Source: Ischnura elegans (lineage: Eukaryota > Arthropoda > Insecta > Odonata > Coenagrionidae). From it: a DNA stretch of 64,000 nt. Below are positions 46,358 through 56,999 of this stretch, piece after piece. Numbering within the stretch: the stretch's first letter is position 1; each line of letters starts with the position of its first letter. The stretch is from assembly GCF_921293095.1 (NCBI RefSeq), contig NC_060251.1, positions 64,125,585 to 64,189,584 of the forward strand, in the 5' to 3' direction. The notes beneath the pieces are model-generated. The model did not search any database. It was not told the origin of the DNA and worked only from the letters and a program-made list of their open reading frames with translations. Made by a program: the position numbers and the translations under genes.

Positions 46358-47640
46358 TACAAGTAAAAAAAAATTATTTTTGACCAGCTCCTTTCGTATT
46401 CAGCCGTGCGTGTGGCCCTCTCTCCAGGGGTTATTCTACACGCTCCGAACGCACGCCATGACCCCCCCCCCCCAATTTGATGCTGAACCCGCCCGTCCGT
46501 AAAATCTTAGATGTTGATCCTTGTTGCGCCCACATTTAAGGTCGGATATGTCGGATAAGGTCATACATAAATCATAGTGCCCTTGTCCCATTTTCAATTG
46601 ATGCAGGAAATTGGAAGAGAAACTACCTTTGAAAAGCGTTAAAGGAACTTGCTGTGAGGGTGGTCTTTGGAGACAGGGTCAAACTCGATGAACACATTAA
46701 AAATACCGTTCTTGCACGAATACAAGTCTACTCCCTTGCACGAATCCAAGGTATTTTTGGAACTCCACAATGGAAAAACATTAAACTTTGAAAAAATTAT
46801 GCACATCAGCGAATAAAGTCCCCTCTGATATGCCCAAAATCTCCGGAAGATAAGTAATCTTTGGCCTATACTAAGGCTACCTTTAGTAACTACGCATTGG
46901 CGGAGGTCATGGCTACATTGAAGCGCAAGTATTCGAGTGACTAATTAGGCAACCTGAATATCACAGAAAAGGAACAAATTACATCGTGGTGGGCATAGTT
47001 ATTTGCTATTATTTCGTTTTCAAACATTAATTAATATGTTCCTATTGTTTATTGGCAACCAGATCCTATTTATGTAATTTTAAGTTTGAAACTCATCGAT
47101 ATAAAAGGAATGCTTGCAAGAATTCGAAGCGCGGGCGTTTAAATCATGATGACTCTTTCTTTCAGTAAAATACGAATTTTTGCTCTCCAAGTACTTTTAA
47201 AACCTTCGTAACCACTCCCCCGATACACCCGAATTGTGAAATAATTACTGGCATTCGTGTTTAAAGCATCATTTCTTTTTTATAAACAATCTTAATCCCT
47301 ATTTTCGTCGATTTCGCAGCGCGTGGCGCTGAAACGGACGACGTAAAAAATTAATGAAGTTTCTGGCAAGAACCCTATAAGGTTTCTTTATACAGTAAGG
47401 TTCTTGGTTTCTAGTTTCCTTCCTACATTTTTCCGAAACTTAAGGTGAATTCCTTCTGAAGCAGATAACTTAGAGAAGAAAAGGGTCAAATTTCAAGCTT
47501 AGCTGCAATCTCTTGGTGGATAAGCTGCTGTTTAATTCGATGGTTTTTAATTCCTTCTGCGATATTAGCTTTTTCATGATTGTTAATTTGTTAAACAGCA
47601 GAATAACTAAGGGTAGCCAATAACTCTGTGAAACTGATGC

Positions 47641-47811
47641 CAGCGGCATAACTATGGGGGGGATAGATCCCCACAAAGCCTCGGAGAAATAAAATTTCTT
47701 TTTTAAACTGTTGTCTAGTTTTGACATAATAACTGGACCTTCTTAAAGTACCTGGACCCCTGGGGTAGGGGCTCCCATCTCCTCCAAAGCAAATTCCTAG
47801 CTAAGCCACTG
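47641..47811 (+). mobile_element. hAT-type MITE, 171 bp, with 8-bp target duplication
   Basis: The ends are CAGCGGCATAACTATGGGGG and, reversed, CAGTGGCTTAGCTAGGAATT. This CAGTGGCGTAGCTAGG-type terminus is widespread among animal hAT elements. The flanks are ACTGATGC (47633-47640) and ACTGACGC (47812-47819), an 8-bp target duplication with one change. No coding capacity. Confidence 0.85.
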
Positions 47812-48544
47812 ACTGACGCTAATGTATAATCAATATAAATCACCTTATTGAGAAAGTTTCTAGCCTCAAGAACAAGATTCATGGCCGATGGATGTTAAGG
47901 AATTAAGACTTCGAGATCATATGAATGAAATCACCATCTATTTGTAAGGACAGAGACGAAAAATGGGTGCTTTCCTAAGCCACACCCATAGCAAGCCAGG
48001 TGAACTCTGGGACATACAGGAAGTTCATCCGACGTCTGATGAGAGCCGGCTGGATATTCTCCAGCTGCCAAAAAATGTTTTTGTTTTCAAGAATAAAAAA
48101 AAAAAAAGAATTTTACCTATGGAGCTGCTACTATAAAAGTCAGTTTTTCGATGAAAACCTATCCACATTCTCGGGTGTTCAATAGTTGGATTATGCAGCC
48201 TGCAACTGAAGCATTTAAGCATTGCAGCAGCCGAGAATTCTGCAGGAGAGGGAAAAAAATCTCTAGGATTTGCGCAATTACGGTATGAATGTTACTACAA
48301 AATAATAATAATAGTGGAGTGTATTTTTATATCTTTCACTACTATTCTTACCAATATTTTCTGAAATATTTTGGACCAGATAGTTACAGATCCTTCTTTC
48401 CTACCTGCAGCGTTTACATCAGTTGTGCCCCAGTCGCTAGTAATTGCATTCTTCTCTGCCATGGCCGTTCAATGTTGCATTTTTACGTGGCTCTTTCTTC
48501 AAAGTTTGAGATAAAAATAAATTTCTTCACTGTTTATTTCCATA

Positions 48545-48792
48545 CCTCCACGGCACAAGTGCTCAACTATTCAATCCGCCACCAATCCAAATCCCCTCAT
48601 CTAGGAACCCAGCAATATGCATATGCTCAGCTGGCAATAGCTGGAGTAGAAACGCTCACCTCTGAAGCTTGGAGAATTGGAGGTGAGCGTTTATGCTCCA
48701 ACTACTGCCTGCTCAGCGCATTCAAATTGTTGGGCTCCTAAATGAGCGGTTTTGAATCTGTGGCCAATAGTTGAGCACTTGTGCGGTGGAGG
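48545..48792. mobile_element. Foldback MITE, 248 bp, with double nested inverted repeats
   Basis: The outer TIRs are 27 bp with one mismatch, starting CCTCCACGGCACAAGTGCTC, and are flanked by TA on both sides. A second, perfect 13-bp inverted repeat (AAACGCTCACCTC at 48650-48662 and its complement at 48680-48692) sits near the centre. No transposase. An open frame of 150 codons crossing this element on the plus strand is chance. Confidence 0.85.
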
Positions 48793-50045
48793 TATTAATT
48801 TCCTTTCAACTCCTTCCACTTCAAAGAATGATAATGAAACTGAACTAAAAATTTTGGAGAACCCAGAGGGACGAGCAGAAAATTATGTCGTGTAAAATAA
48901 TATAAACAATGCTATTCATTGGATGATCATAATGATCACTGCATGTTCTCATAGCCCTATACAAAAGTAAGTGAACTTAGCTGAAATGCATACTATCACA
49001 TCAGTAAGAAATAAGCAAGCTTATATCAATTTTTGAAGGGGTGCCCTAAACTAACAACAACACAATCCAGTATCTATGGTTAGTGGTCGCCCACTCATCG
49101 ACTCTGTTACATTTGATTCAAAGATGGTATAAAATACTGCTAGATTAGAAGACAAGGTTTATTCAATGCTCCCACAATTATGGAAACACACAACAAATAT
49201 TACAATGAGCATCATAAACTAGAGATAGATGAGATTTAACTGAAATTTTAGGAAGTGACTCACATGAGCTACATATCAACAACTGCATCAATCATAATTG
49301 AAACGATTAAATGTATATTTATATATAATCCAAAGGCCATTAGGTAGGTGTGACTCATATGTAAAAGACTAATGTCATCTATTTATGACAAGCAAAGAGA
49401 GCAATACCAACTAAGTTTTCATATAAAAGCACTTCTTAAAAAAAGAAAAAAATCCTATAAAGATGATACTTTTAATGCTCCTCTGTTTGGTAAATCATAA
49501 ATAAACTTTTCTTGAACTACCTAATCACTGGAAATGATATATTTCAACCATTATACAGCTTCATTTGGCAAAATGAGAACAGTTCAGGAATTCCAGTCCT
49601 AGACATAAAATGTTGATTCTGAGTCTGTTTTTTAATAAACTTGCTCCCACATTCTTGGAGGCATCATATTCTTTATCCAATCCGGGTATCTTTTCTTAGA
49701 CAACCAATTCTATAGCTACTTCATCCCCATTGATTCTAAGATTGACAAAAAAGAACCACAGTATTGAAGTCTTGGATGCTTCCACAATATCCCATATGTA
49801 AGACAAATTAGTAAAGCAGCTCACGCAATCAAAAAAAGGCACAGTCTTTACACCTCCAAATTTTGCCCACTGAATGTATGTCTCATTAAGCATTTACATA
49901 AATGACTGGACAGTCTTTTTGTTTCCACACCTGTGAGTTTCCAGGCCCCCACCAATGGGCCATCAACCGCAGGAAAGTATCAATTATTCTCACTACATGT
50001 CTGGAAATGCCACTTATTTCGATTCTTGGAATCACTTTTCATAAG

Positions 50046-50051
50046 TTTATT
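50046..50051 (-). terminator. Possible polyadenylation signal of UBR5
   Basis: The minus strand reads AATAAA about 100 bases downstream of the UBR5 stop codon. It is the first such hexamer I see, but AT-rich DNA makes chance matches common and other hexamers occur further on. Confidence 0.35.
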
Positions 50052-50149
50052 TCACAGCAAGCATATGGAACCAGGCATGCTGGTACACCATTCCTCATAA
50101 TGAAACACAGCACCTCACAAACACTGCCAACACCACTCACTTCCTGAAT

Positions 50150-50362
50150 TCAAACAAATCCAAAGTTCTTTGTTTTGATGGCGAGAAGCAGCTTATGTCG
50201 TAAAACAGCTCTCCTGCTGTACAAAGGAATATAGAGACGAGATATACACGTATTGGCTGTCGGTAAGTGTGTGTCATCAGCTGGCCTAATTGTTACACTT
50301 GGCATAGGTTGAAACCCATCTTCTGAGGCAGGAAGAGCTGGGGATCCTGTCCAGAAATATAC
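50150..50362 (-). CDS. UBR5: UBR5 last exon: HECT C-lobe with catalytic Cys
   Basis: The exon encodes 70 residues and the stop codon. It starts [17 protein letters not shown] and ends [14 protein letters not shown], identical in form to the human C-terminus. The catalytic cysteine is in [18 protein letters not shown] (TGT at 50246-50248); it forms the thioester with ubiquitin. The acceptor is ATTTTCAG before GTATAT, phase 0. Confidence 0.98.
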   Translation of the reverse strand, partial: VYFWTGSPALPASEDGFQPMPSVTIRPADDTHLPTANTCISRLYIPLYSRRAVLRHKLLLAIKTKNFGFV

Positions 50363-51103
50363 CTGAAAATGAGAAAGCCATATTGTATTGGTTATTTTGA
50401 AAAATTTCACAAAATGCAAACTGCTGTCTCAGAACAGCATATACGTGGCTCCATGATGTGCGATGGCACGATCGTGAGTTACCTTCACAAGGGCTTACGT
50501 TTATTGTTTCAGAGTGTCATGGAAAGTGCGATCCCACAGTGTGCTCGCAGAATTGCATCCCACTATGAGTGCTTTGTGCGATGTAACTATTTAGCATGGT
50601 GACTGGAATATGGTATCTGCCATTGCACAATGATTTGACACACCTAATCAATCCCAGATATTTCTTTCGCAAAACTTTGCACAAATAAGCTAGTTTAGAC
50701 AAATATAGAATTATTTCTCCGTGAAATAACTTCAATATGACTGCAAAAAGGCACTTCTAGGATTGAGGGGCAGCATCCTTCACCTTCACATACAACAAAC
50801 ACTCAATATAGCAGTTTGTTGGGATTATGAGCAATGGTAATGCTGAGCTTCTACTGTGGCTAAAAATTCCATTTCTACAGAAATTAGTGACATCAAAATA
50901 ATCAATTGCTTTAGCTTAACACGGAAAAAAAATAATTTCACTTTTTATGTACCATTAACTTGATTCTTAGTATTTCATATCTTCTGCTGCACCTTCAAGG
51001 CAATGGAAGGAAATATTTTTCAGAGAAAGCTGTTGAACGTTATATGTACATGCCTTCACTTAAAATTTGTCGTCATCATCCTTGAAACACGAGCTTCAAA
51101 ATA

Positions 51104-51785
51104 CAGTGCTCTCCTGATTATCCGGGCTAATGATGGGGAGAGATGGCATGAATAATCGAAAAACATGGATAACCCAAACTTTCACTTAAATGTCTTACAA
51201 TGATCATAATTTACTTAAACAATATATTATTAATTACGCAGGTATTCTGTTATTTTAGAGAGCTTCCCGGACTCAACAAGAGCTTTCTTTGCCAGTTCGC
51301 GAATTTTTTGCAGCGATAAAATGGTTGTACTTATATTATTAATGCTCCATGTAAGGCCTGGTTTCAAAAACCACACATTCGTGGCTTTGTGATCACGGAT
51401 ACAGAAAAGTGGTTTGCACGAATGCTTCAAACCCACTGCTAAACGTCGGAAACTACACTGTCAAGCACCACGCCATGTAGTCGCATCTCGCACAAGTTGC
51501 AACAGCTGCGGGACGTGTATCCGTGATCATGGAGTGCGGTCGTGCACTGCGAGGCTTGGAAAACAGGAACATGGTGCTCCCATAAATGCAGCTAGCACGC
51601 AATCGCTTCCATTTTATGAAGGAGATTCCAATGGAAATATAGCCCGGTGTATCCTAGCATTAATGCAGTAATTCCAATGATTTTGCATCTGATTTTATTT
51701 TTTAAAAAGATCGCGGAAAAAAATGAGCAGAGTGAAAAGTCATGCAACCCGGATAAACCGTAGCCGGATAATTGGGAGTCTGCTG
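51104..51785 (+). mobile_element. Tigger-type MITE, GATTATCC family, copy 2 (682 bp)
   Basis: The left end is CAGTGCTCTCCTGATTATCC and the right end, reversed, CAGCAGACTCCCAATTATCC, flanked by TA (51102-51103 and 51786-51787). The body is similar along its whole length to 28864-29555, in the same orientation. Both copies keep a plus-strand frame with CQAP-HVVASRTS, but the similarity of the DNA is enough to explain that. Confidence 0.88.
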
Positions 51786-52078
51786 TATATGCATATGATG
51801 TTTGGAGTCGAGGCGCACACTTCAGCGGCAAACAATGCAGTAGCACCTATAAGCCTTCATCAAAATACATTTCCTTATGCATTATTTTCGAGATACACCT
51901 TCTCCAATAGGAACTGTCAAAAGACCTCCACAATCCCAGGGAATTCCCAAATTTAGGGATTCCTTATATCGATTGTTTTCGGCAATTCTACCATCAAAAA
52001 GTTCTAAAAATAACCTTAGACTAAAGTCCATGTGCTTAATGATAATGAAGGAATAGATACCACTGGATATAAACTTTA

Positions 52079-52145
52079 CATCTTCATTTTATACTTTTAT
52101 ATTATATAATATACTGTATATTATATAGAGTATAAAATGAAGATG
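52079..52145. repeat. Perfect 16-bp hairpin with AT-rich loop
   Basis: CATCTTCATTTTATAC at 52079-52094 is the exact complement of 52130-52145. The 35 bases between are almost only A and T and are themselves partly palindromic. It may be a tiny MITE or a replication or recombination by-product. Confidence 0.8.
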
Positions 52146-52527
52146 ACCGCCTTACAGAAAAGTTGTTGGTTTTCCGATGAGATAACCTGTATTATTGAGT
52201 CTACGAGTTTCTGTGCCCTCAATTGTCTGTTTTTAACTTCTGTTCCTTTTCACCTATGATATGACATCGCACTGTTGACCTATCCCATATTTTTGTACAT
52301 TAGTAAAAGTACAAAAGCACAAAGCAAAAAGTATCATGGCTATCCAACACAATTAGACACAAAATGTCATAAGACAAGCTTTGAAATAAACAATTTTAAC
52401 AAATCAGCACATATGGTATAAACACCCCGAGGTGTGAGTTAACATTTGCCAGGATACAGAGTTATCAAAAACCTAAAAATAAAGTCTGACAGTCATCATG
52501 TAACAGGTAAAATTTAACCGAACTTAC

Positions 52528-52758
52528 CAAATCTTGACGTTCTACATGGCTCATTCTCTCAACTATAGACCACAGCCAGCGCTTGAACCTCAAGAGCTGA
52601 TCTCCTGATTCTCCAGATTCATCATTAAAACTTGTGTATGAGATTAGAACTCCAACGTTGATATCACCCACACCATTCAGGAGTAATCGTACATCTTCTG
52701 CAGTGAGGCCCTCCAACGAGGACGCTGGAACGACATCCAACACACCTGTGCGTATCGC
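52528..52758 (-). CDS. UBR5: UBR5 exon: HECT N/C-lobe junction
   Basis: The exon encodes 77 residues, phase 0 at both ends, from [18 protein letters not shown] to [30 protein letters not shown] and [16 protein letters not shown] match the human blocks [24 protein letters not shown] and LLQFKRWFWSIVEKMS. The acceptor is GGTGTCTAG before GCGATA and the donor is GATTTG then GTAAGT. Confidence 0.98.
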
Positions 52759-54352
52759 CTAGACACCGAAGAGGAAAATCCACATGTTAGCGAAAGTGAT
52801 TCCCTTAAATGGACTTCTCATCACAATACAAGTTTTTTTGCCTTTCATTAGACAAAAAGTAAATAATGAAAAAAATGCATAAAATGTATGGAAGTGATGT
52901 TTTTCAGTAACACTTTTTAAACCATTACATTAAACACATTAATTTTTATGCAGCCATAATGTAACGGCAGCGCTAATTATTATTTATGAGTAGCACTTGT
53001 CCCGATCTCTACCCCTTTCCTTTTTTTTTTTACTATTATGTGTATTTGGTATAAATTTAGTTTATTTTGTGTTTGCGTGTGAACAGCATTTTTTTTTAAT
53101 ACCGCGCCAAAGTAAGTTAATCACGACCCGAAAGAACGCGCGAGTGAAACCACTGCCCTCCCCTCCCTTCCCCTCTCACGAGGCGCTTAGGATTGAGCCA
53201 CCAGCATCGGAGAGAGACGGTCGAGCATTGAGCCACCAGGCATGCAGAGAGAAAGCACCGGCAGAATCCCGAGACGACTACGACTCGCCTTGACTCGAGT
53301 GGGTCGAGCATTTGAGCCACTGGACATCGGAGAGAGAGAAAGCACCTTGGCAACTCTCCAGTCAACGGCTTGGAAATTGCGACGAGGAACCATCACGAGC
53401 TCATGAGAAGTCCGCTTGGCCTCGCCATCACCTCGTGTGACTTCGTGTTCCCGAATAAGGTGCAGTAATAAACCGTGCCCTCACCACTTTCCCCGGTCGA
53501 AGCAGCGTCGAGAACGTTTTTCTCTCCTACCCCCCCCTTTTTCCCCATTTCAAGAAAGCGCTGGAACAATTAGTGAATCTTGAATTTCAAATGTGCAGCA
53601 GTGGACTTATAAACCCTGCGAGAAGATTTAAATGCAGTTCATTTCAAGTTTACTTCTATGTTATCAAGTTGATTTTTGGTTTCTTTGTATTTTGTATTTG
53701 ATCCTTGACAATCTGGCCCTGCTAACATTATTTCAAGTGCTACTCCCCATATTTTTGTATGTTAAATTTAATTATTGCAATCTTTGTGAATAAATGCATT
53801 TCTTGTGTTCGGAACCCAGGAATACGTGTGGTCTCTTACCCTCAACATCCCCTTCCAATTATCCCGCACGTTTTGCATTCCCAAAATTACTTGTTTTTTC
53901 ACGTCGCCCCCGCTCTGAGGTATTTCCTGCTCTATTTTATAACGGACGCAAACCCCTTCGTCACAATACGTATAGCTACTAAGGTGTTAATGCCAGATGG
54001 CTTATTTCTTCCCATGAAGTAACTAAATTTTAAAGTCGCTCAAAGGCTATATGACAGCAATATTTTTTCACACCATGAATGATAATAGAAATCAATTCAA
54101 CAAACTAAGAAATAAAATCGAGGAAAATTCAAGAGAAATAATAAAAAAATCAAGGGAAAAGAGGGAAAGGCAAACTGAAAAAATACCACACTAAAATGGA
54201 GAGGCATGCCTTGATGAAAATTTATTTTCCCTTGAATGGGCTACATAGCATATTTAGAACATAATCACATCTTAGCATATTCTAGGATGTTAGCTAATAC
54301 ATTACGCAACTTATCAATAGTAAATTAACTTGTAAGTCATACAACAGCTTAC
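52759..54352. other. UBR5 intron with a GC-rich, LTR-like block
   Basis: Apart from the block at about 52961-53850, nothing was recognised. Short frames on both strands within 53.0-54.0 kb are in low-complexity sequence. Confidence 0.7.
52961..53850 (+). mobile_element. Possible solo LTR
   Basis: The block starts TGTAACGGCAGCGC, is unusually GC-rich for an intron here (53.1-53.5 kb) and has several AATAAA-type hexamers (near 53466 and 53788) followed by a TGTGTTCGG block. It also carries repeated GAGCCACC-GCATCGGAGAGAGA segments near 53195, 53230 and 53315. TG start plus internal polyadenylation signal is the layout of a retrotransposon LTR. I could not find a matching CA end with a target duplication, so the right border is a guess. 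Confidence 0.3.
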
Positions 54353-54500
54353 CTCAATCGCCTTTTCCTGAGTTTTGATCATTCGGTACTCAGCATACTT
54401 GCGAACATAATCATATACATTCTGTGCATTGACTTCGATGTCCCGGCCACCAGGCACCAACTCAACAGAGCCACCACCTTCTTCAGAGCAGAGATCAATG
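54353..54500 (-). CDS. UBR5: UBR5 exon: HECT N-lobe
   Basis: One base completes a Ser codon, then 49 codons read [18 protein letters not shown] to [24 protein letters not shown] and [14 protein letters not shown] match the human EEGGGQVELIPNG and NVYEYVRKYAEHRM. The acceptor is AATTTCAG before CATTGA and the donor is ATTGAG then GTAAGC. Confidence 0.97.
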
Positions 54501-54868
54501 CTGAAATTTTAAAGTGATAAAATATTAGAGCACACATTAACCTTTTACTCAAAATGGCAATAAATTCATCAGTTTCTCCCATGACACTGATCATAATATA
54601 AGTATTGTAATAATTAAATATCATCATATTCATAAACACCAATATTTACAACAGAGTGCATAGTGAAAAGGGAATTTTTACCAAAGAGGAAGACTTATCA
54701 TAAGACAGAGTAAAGAAAATTTTGAAGTCTGATACTAAATGTAGAATGATACGTGGACCCTGAGGCAACAGGGTGAGAAAAGACTAAGACTAACAAATTT
54801 ATCAACAATACATGAGATACATACAAATTGAAAAACAGCACTATGAAGCTTGCTAACTATTTACTAAC

Positions 54869-55075
54869 CTGAAGGAGAGATCCAGGGATGAAAATAAGGA
54901 TGAACTATCTTTTGTTTCTGCATCAAACACCAACTGTCTCAGGCTTTCATAAATTACAGGATCGAAAAAGGCTAAGTCGTGGAAGCGAACAGCTCTCCCT
55001 AATATACACTTTATCACATGCCGATTCAAGAATATAGGACATAGTTCATTTTGAAGTAGACATAAGCCTAATAAC
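54869..55075 (-). CDS. UBR5: UBR5 exon: HECT N-lobe core
   Basis: One base completes Arg, 68 codons follow, and two bases begin a Ser codon. It reads [20 protein letters not shown] through [17 protein letters not shown] to SSLDLSF. The [12 protein letters not shown] and NRHVIK blocks and the FFDPV-YESLRQL block are as in human UBR5. Length is 207 bases. The acceptor is TTCTACAG before GTTATT and the donor is TTCAG then GTTAGT, a slightly weak site. Confidence 0.97.
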
Positions 55076-55174
55076 CTGTAGAAAAATAGATAAGATGTAA
55101 CCAAATTCATAAGGCAACTAAAAAAACAAGCTCAAAAAACAAGATTCACTTCAACTACATCATTAATCACCAAC

Positions 55175-55406
55175 CTTCCAACGTTTCGGAAAGCATTAAG
55201 CCGCTCAAAAGAAGCTTTGCCTTGTCTAGGAGAGTAAAATCCTCTCTTTCCTGGACTGTAAAAAAGAGGGGAGTTATCTTCACCATCATCTGCTCCATCA
55301 TCAGCTCCTCCAGTGACATCGGAACTGCCCGCAGTGCCCGATCCACGAACACCACTGGATCCGCCTCCTTTCTTCCCTCTCTCAGACAATGTGAACACAT
55401 CTAAAT
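55175..55406 (-). CDS. UBR5: UBR5 exon: acidic linker and HECT start
   Basis: Two bases complete Asp, then 76 codons read [18 protein letters not shown] through [20 protein letters not shown] and [20 protein letters not shown] to NVG, with two bases left for Arg. The acidic run before APLFY/SPLFY and GKRGFY-PR-GK match the human linker DDTDDGDDNAPLFYQPGKRG. The acceptor is TTTCTCCAG before ATTTAG and the donor is GGAAG then GTTGGT, weaker than the others. Confidence 0.96.
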
Positions 55407-56611
55407 CTGGAGAAAAATCAGCACAGTTAACCAAAAATAGTGAGCTTAGATAACTTGGCTCACCACTATAATGATGAACTAAAGCATGGAAACAGAATGT
55501 GTAACATGTGTAAGGATCTGAGAGAAAAACAATTACGAAGCATTAAATATAAATTGCTGCAAATGTTTAGAAAATATTTAAACATTTTTTTCATCACACT
55601 AAGTTACAAATTAATACATTCGAGTATAGGCTAGAAATAAAAGATCTTTGATTACTCATCCTGACTTAGAGAAAAGCCCAAATGGATCGCTGAAAGCAAT
55701 GAATACTCCATTTGTAAATATTTTCTAGGCACTACGAACTTCTGCTCATTTTACATGCCTCCTCTGCATCTTTGCACCCATAACATTGAATATTCTATAT
55801 TTTGTAGTGGAAAAGTGTAACTGCTTGGGACACTGGTTGGAGAATTGATAGGCAAAAATACAACAAAGAATTAATCCATTGATGGATAGTTGAGTATCTA
55901 CTGTATCATGAAATTCTTGGTTTTGAGTAGATATTAGGATACACGCATGGCAGGGTTTTTCCATGATAAATCCTTTAATTTAGCCATTTGCCAAATGTTC
56001 TCAAGTTCAAACTCCAGGTGGAACCTTTGGATAACCCATCAAAATCGCCCAAACACTTGATGAAGAACAAAAGAATTTTAAATTAGACGTTATTTCCCTG
56101 AACTGATATAAAAGCTAGCGGCAGAGTTTTAAAAGCAATCGCAAGACAACAGTGAAGCTTTGCAAATGAGAGGGTTATGTTACAAAATATCAGTGTTGCA
56201 AGAATCTATCTTGAGGAAGCATTCGGTACAATGAGCTTCACTAATGACCACATATGAATTTCGTCTCCCACAGCAACCACATAAAAGAAGCATTCAGCAA
56301 AGAAGAGGGTTAATGTGGAAGCTCAGTTATTTGTAATCTGTGTTTTGGAAATTCATATTGGATGAAGTTTCACAGAAAAACCTTATGAAAAAAAATTCTT
56401 CACCACAAGGACACTAATGAGTAAAAATTTTGGAAATCAGAGGTAAATTTAGGGAAGAAAATTTCTATCTGCTGCAAGCCTTTTTGAGAGCCACTGGATG
56501 AACATACCACATAGATAGCCCAAATTTGCAAATAGTAGCATCCATGAATGGCTTACGAGAAATCATAGGGAAAGCCAGAGTCTCACAAATTAGTAAAAAA
56601 AGAGAACTCAC
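55407..56611. other. UBR5 intron, nothing recognised
   Basis: A 1.2-kb AT-rich intron without transposon ends, tandem repeats or coding signal that I can see. Confidence 0.8.
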
Positions 56612-56999
56612 CCAGCAATGCTTCTGATGCCATTTCCTGTTCCTGTCCTAGTATTAATTCCACAGCTTCCTCAACCTTCTGGCGCAGAGCATCCTCAGAT
56701 GCCAGAAGCATTAGTAGCTGAGGTGGTGTAAGCTCGAGCAACATTCCTGTGATTTTGGCTGCAAAGAGGGGCCTCAACAACTGAACTTTTGGAAATAGTC
56801 TGTCACCCAGTTGCTGTTGATGTAACGTCAAGTGTTCATTTGCACTGTTATTGTTACTCCCATCACTACCCGAACCAGCAGGTGAGAAGGGTCGGGCATC
56901 ACATGACAGAGCCCGCCTTTGCTCCCGGCAGCGAGGCGTACTTCTAGGTTGCTGTTGTGATGGAGGTTGCTGCTGCTGGGTTTGTGCCTGTTGTTGTGG
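56612..56999 (-). CDS. UBR5: UBR5 exon: Q-rich linker and MLLE (PABC) domain
   Basis: The exon encodes 129 codons plus one base. The first 30 residues are rich in Gln ([17 protein letters not shown]), then [17 protein letters not shown] (human RRQLSIDTRPFRP) and a Ser/Asn stretch. The MLLE domain follows, from [16 protein letters not shown] through KITGMLLEL (the signature that gives MLLE its name) to [14 protein letters not shown] binds PAM2 peptides of partners such as PAIP proteins. The Gln tract is imperfect CAG/CAA repeat and could vary in length. The acceptor is GTCAACAG before CCACAA and the donor is CTGG then GTGAGT. Confidence 0.96.

Larger units (their letters stand above)
37601..50149. 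other. Intergenic region between ECT2 and UBR5 (12.5 kb)
   Basis: No coding exon with conserved motifs was found on either strand. Named features inside are the putative ECT2 promoter, two 665-bp TIR elements, a hAT MITE, a foldback MITE and a lone Tigger-like end. Several G/C homopolymer runs (41298-41306, 42756-42765, 46462-46473) sit in hAT-like end sequences such as GTGGCGGATCCAGGGGG at 42733 and the CAGATTTAGGGGG to CCTGGATCTG pair at about 41286-41605. The 3' UTR of UBR5 occupies an unknown stretch below 50149. Segments 38.2-40.2 and 49.0-49.9 kb show nothing I can name. Confidence 0.7.
50363..52527. other. UBR5 intron with a Tigger-type MITE and an AT-rich hairpin
   Basis: The named elements are at 51104-51785 and 52079-52145. 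The remainder shows no coding signal; an open frame on the plus strand next to the last exon (50369-50602) has no motif. Confidence 0.8.

Noticed and set aside
48289..48741. 150-codon plus-strand frame
   Set aside because: It runs across a foldback MITE and unrelated flanks, so it cannot be a conserved gene.
53117..53396. Overlapping minus-strand frames of 69-82 codons
   Set aside because: They reflect the high GC content of the LTR-like block, with three overlapping frames open at once.
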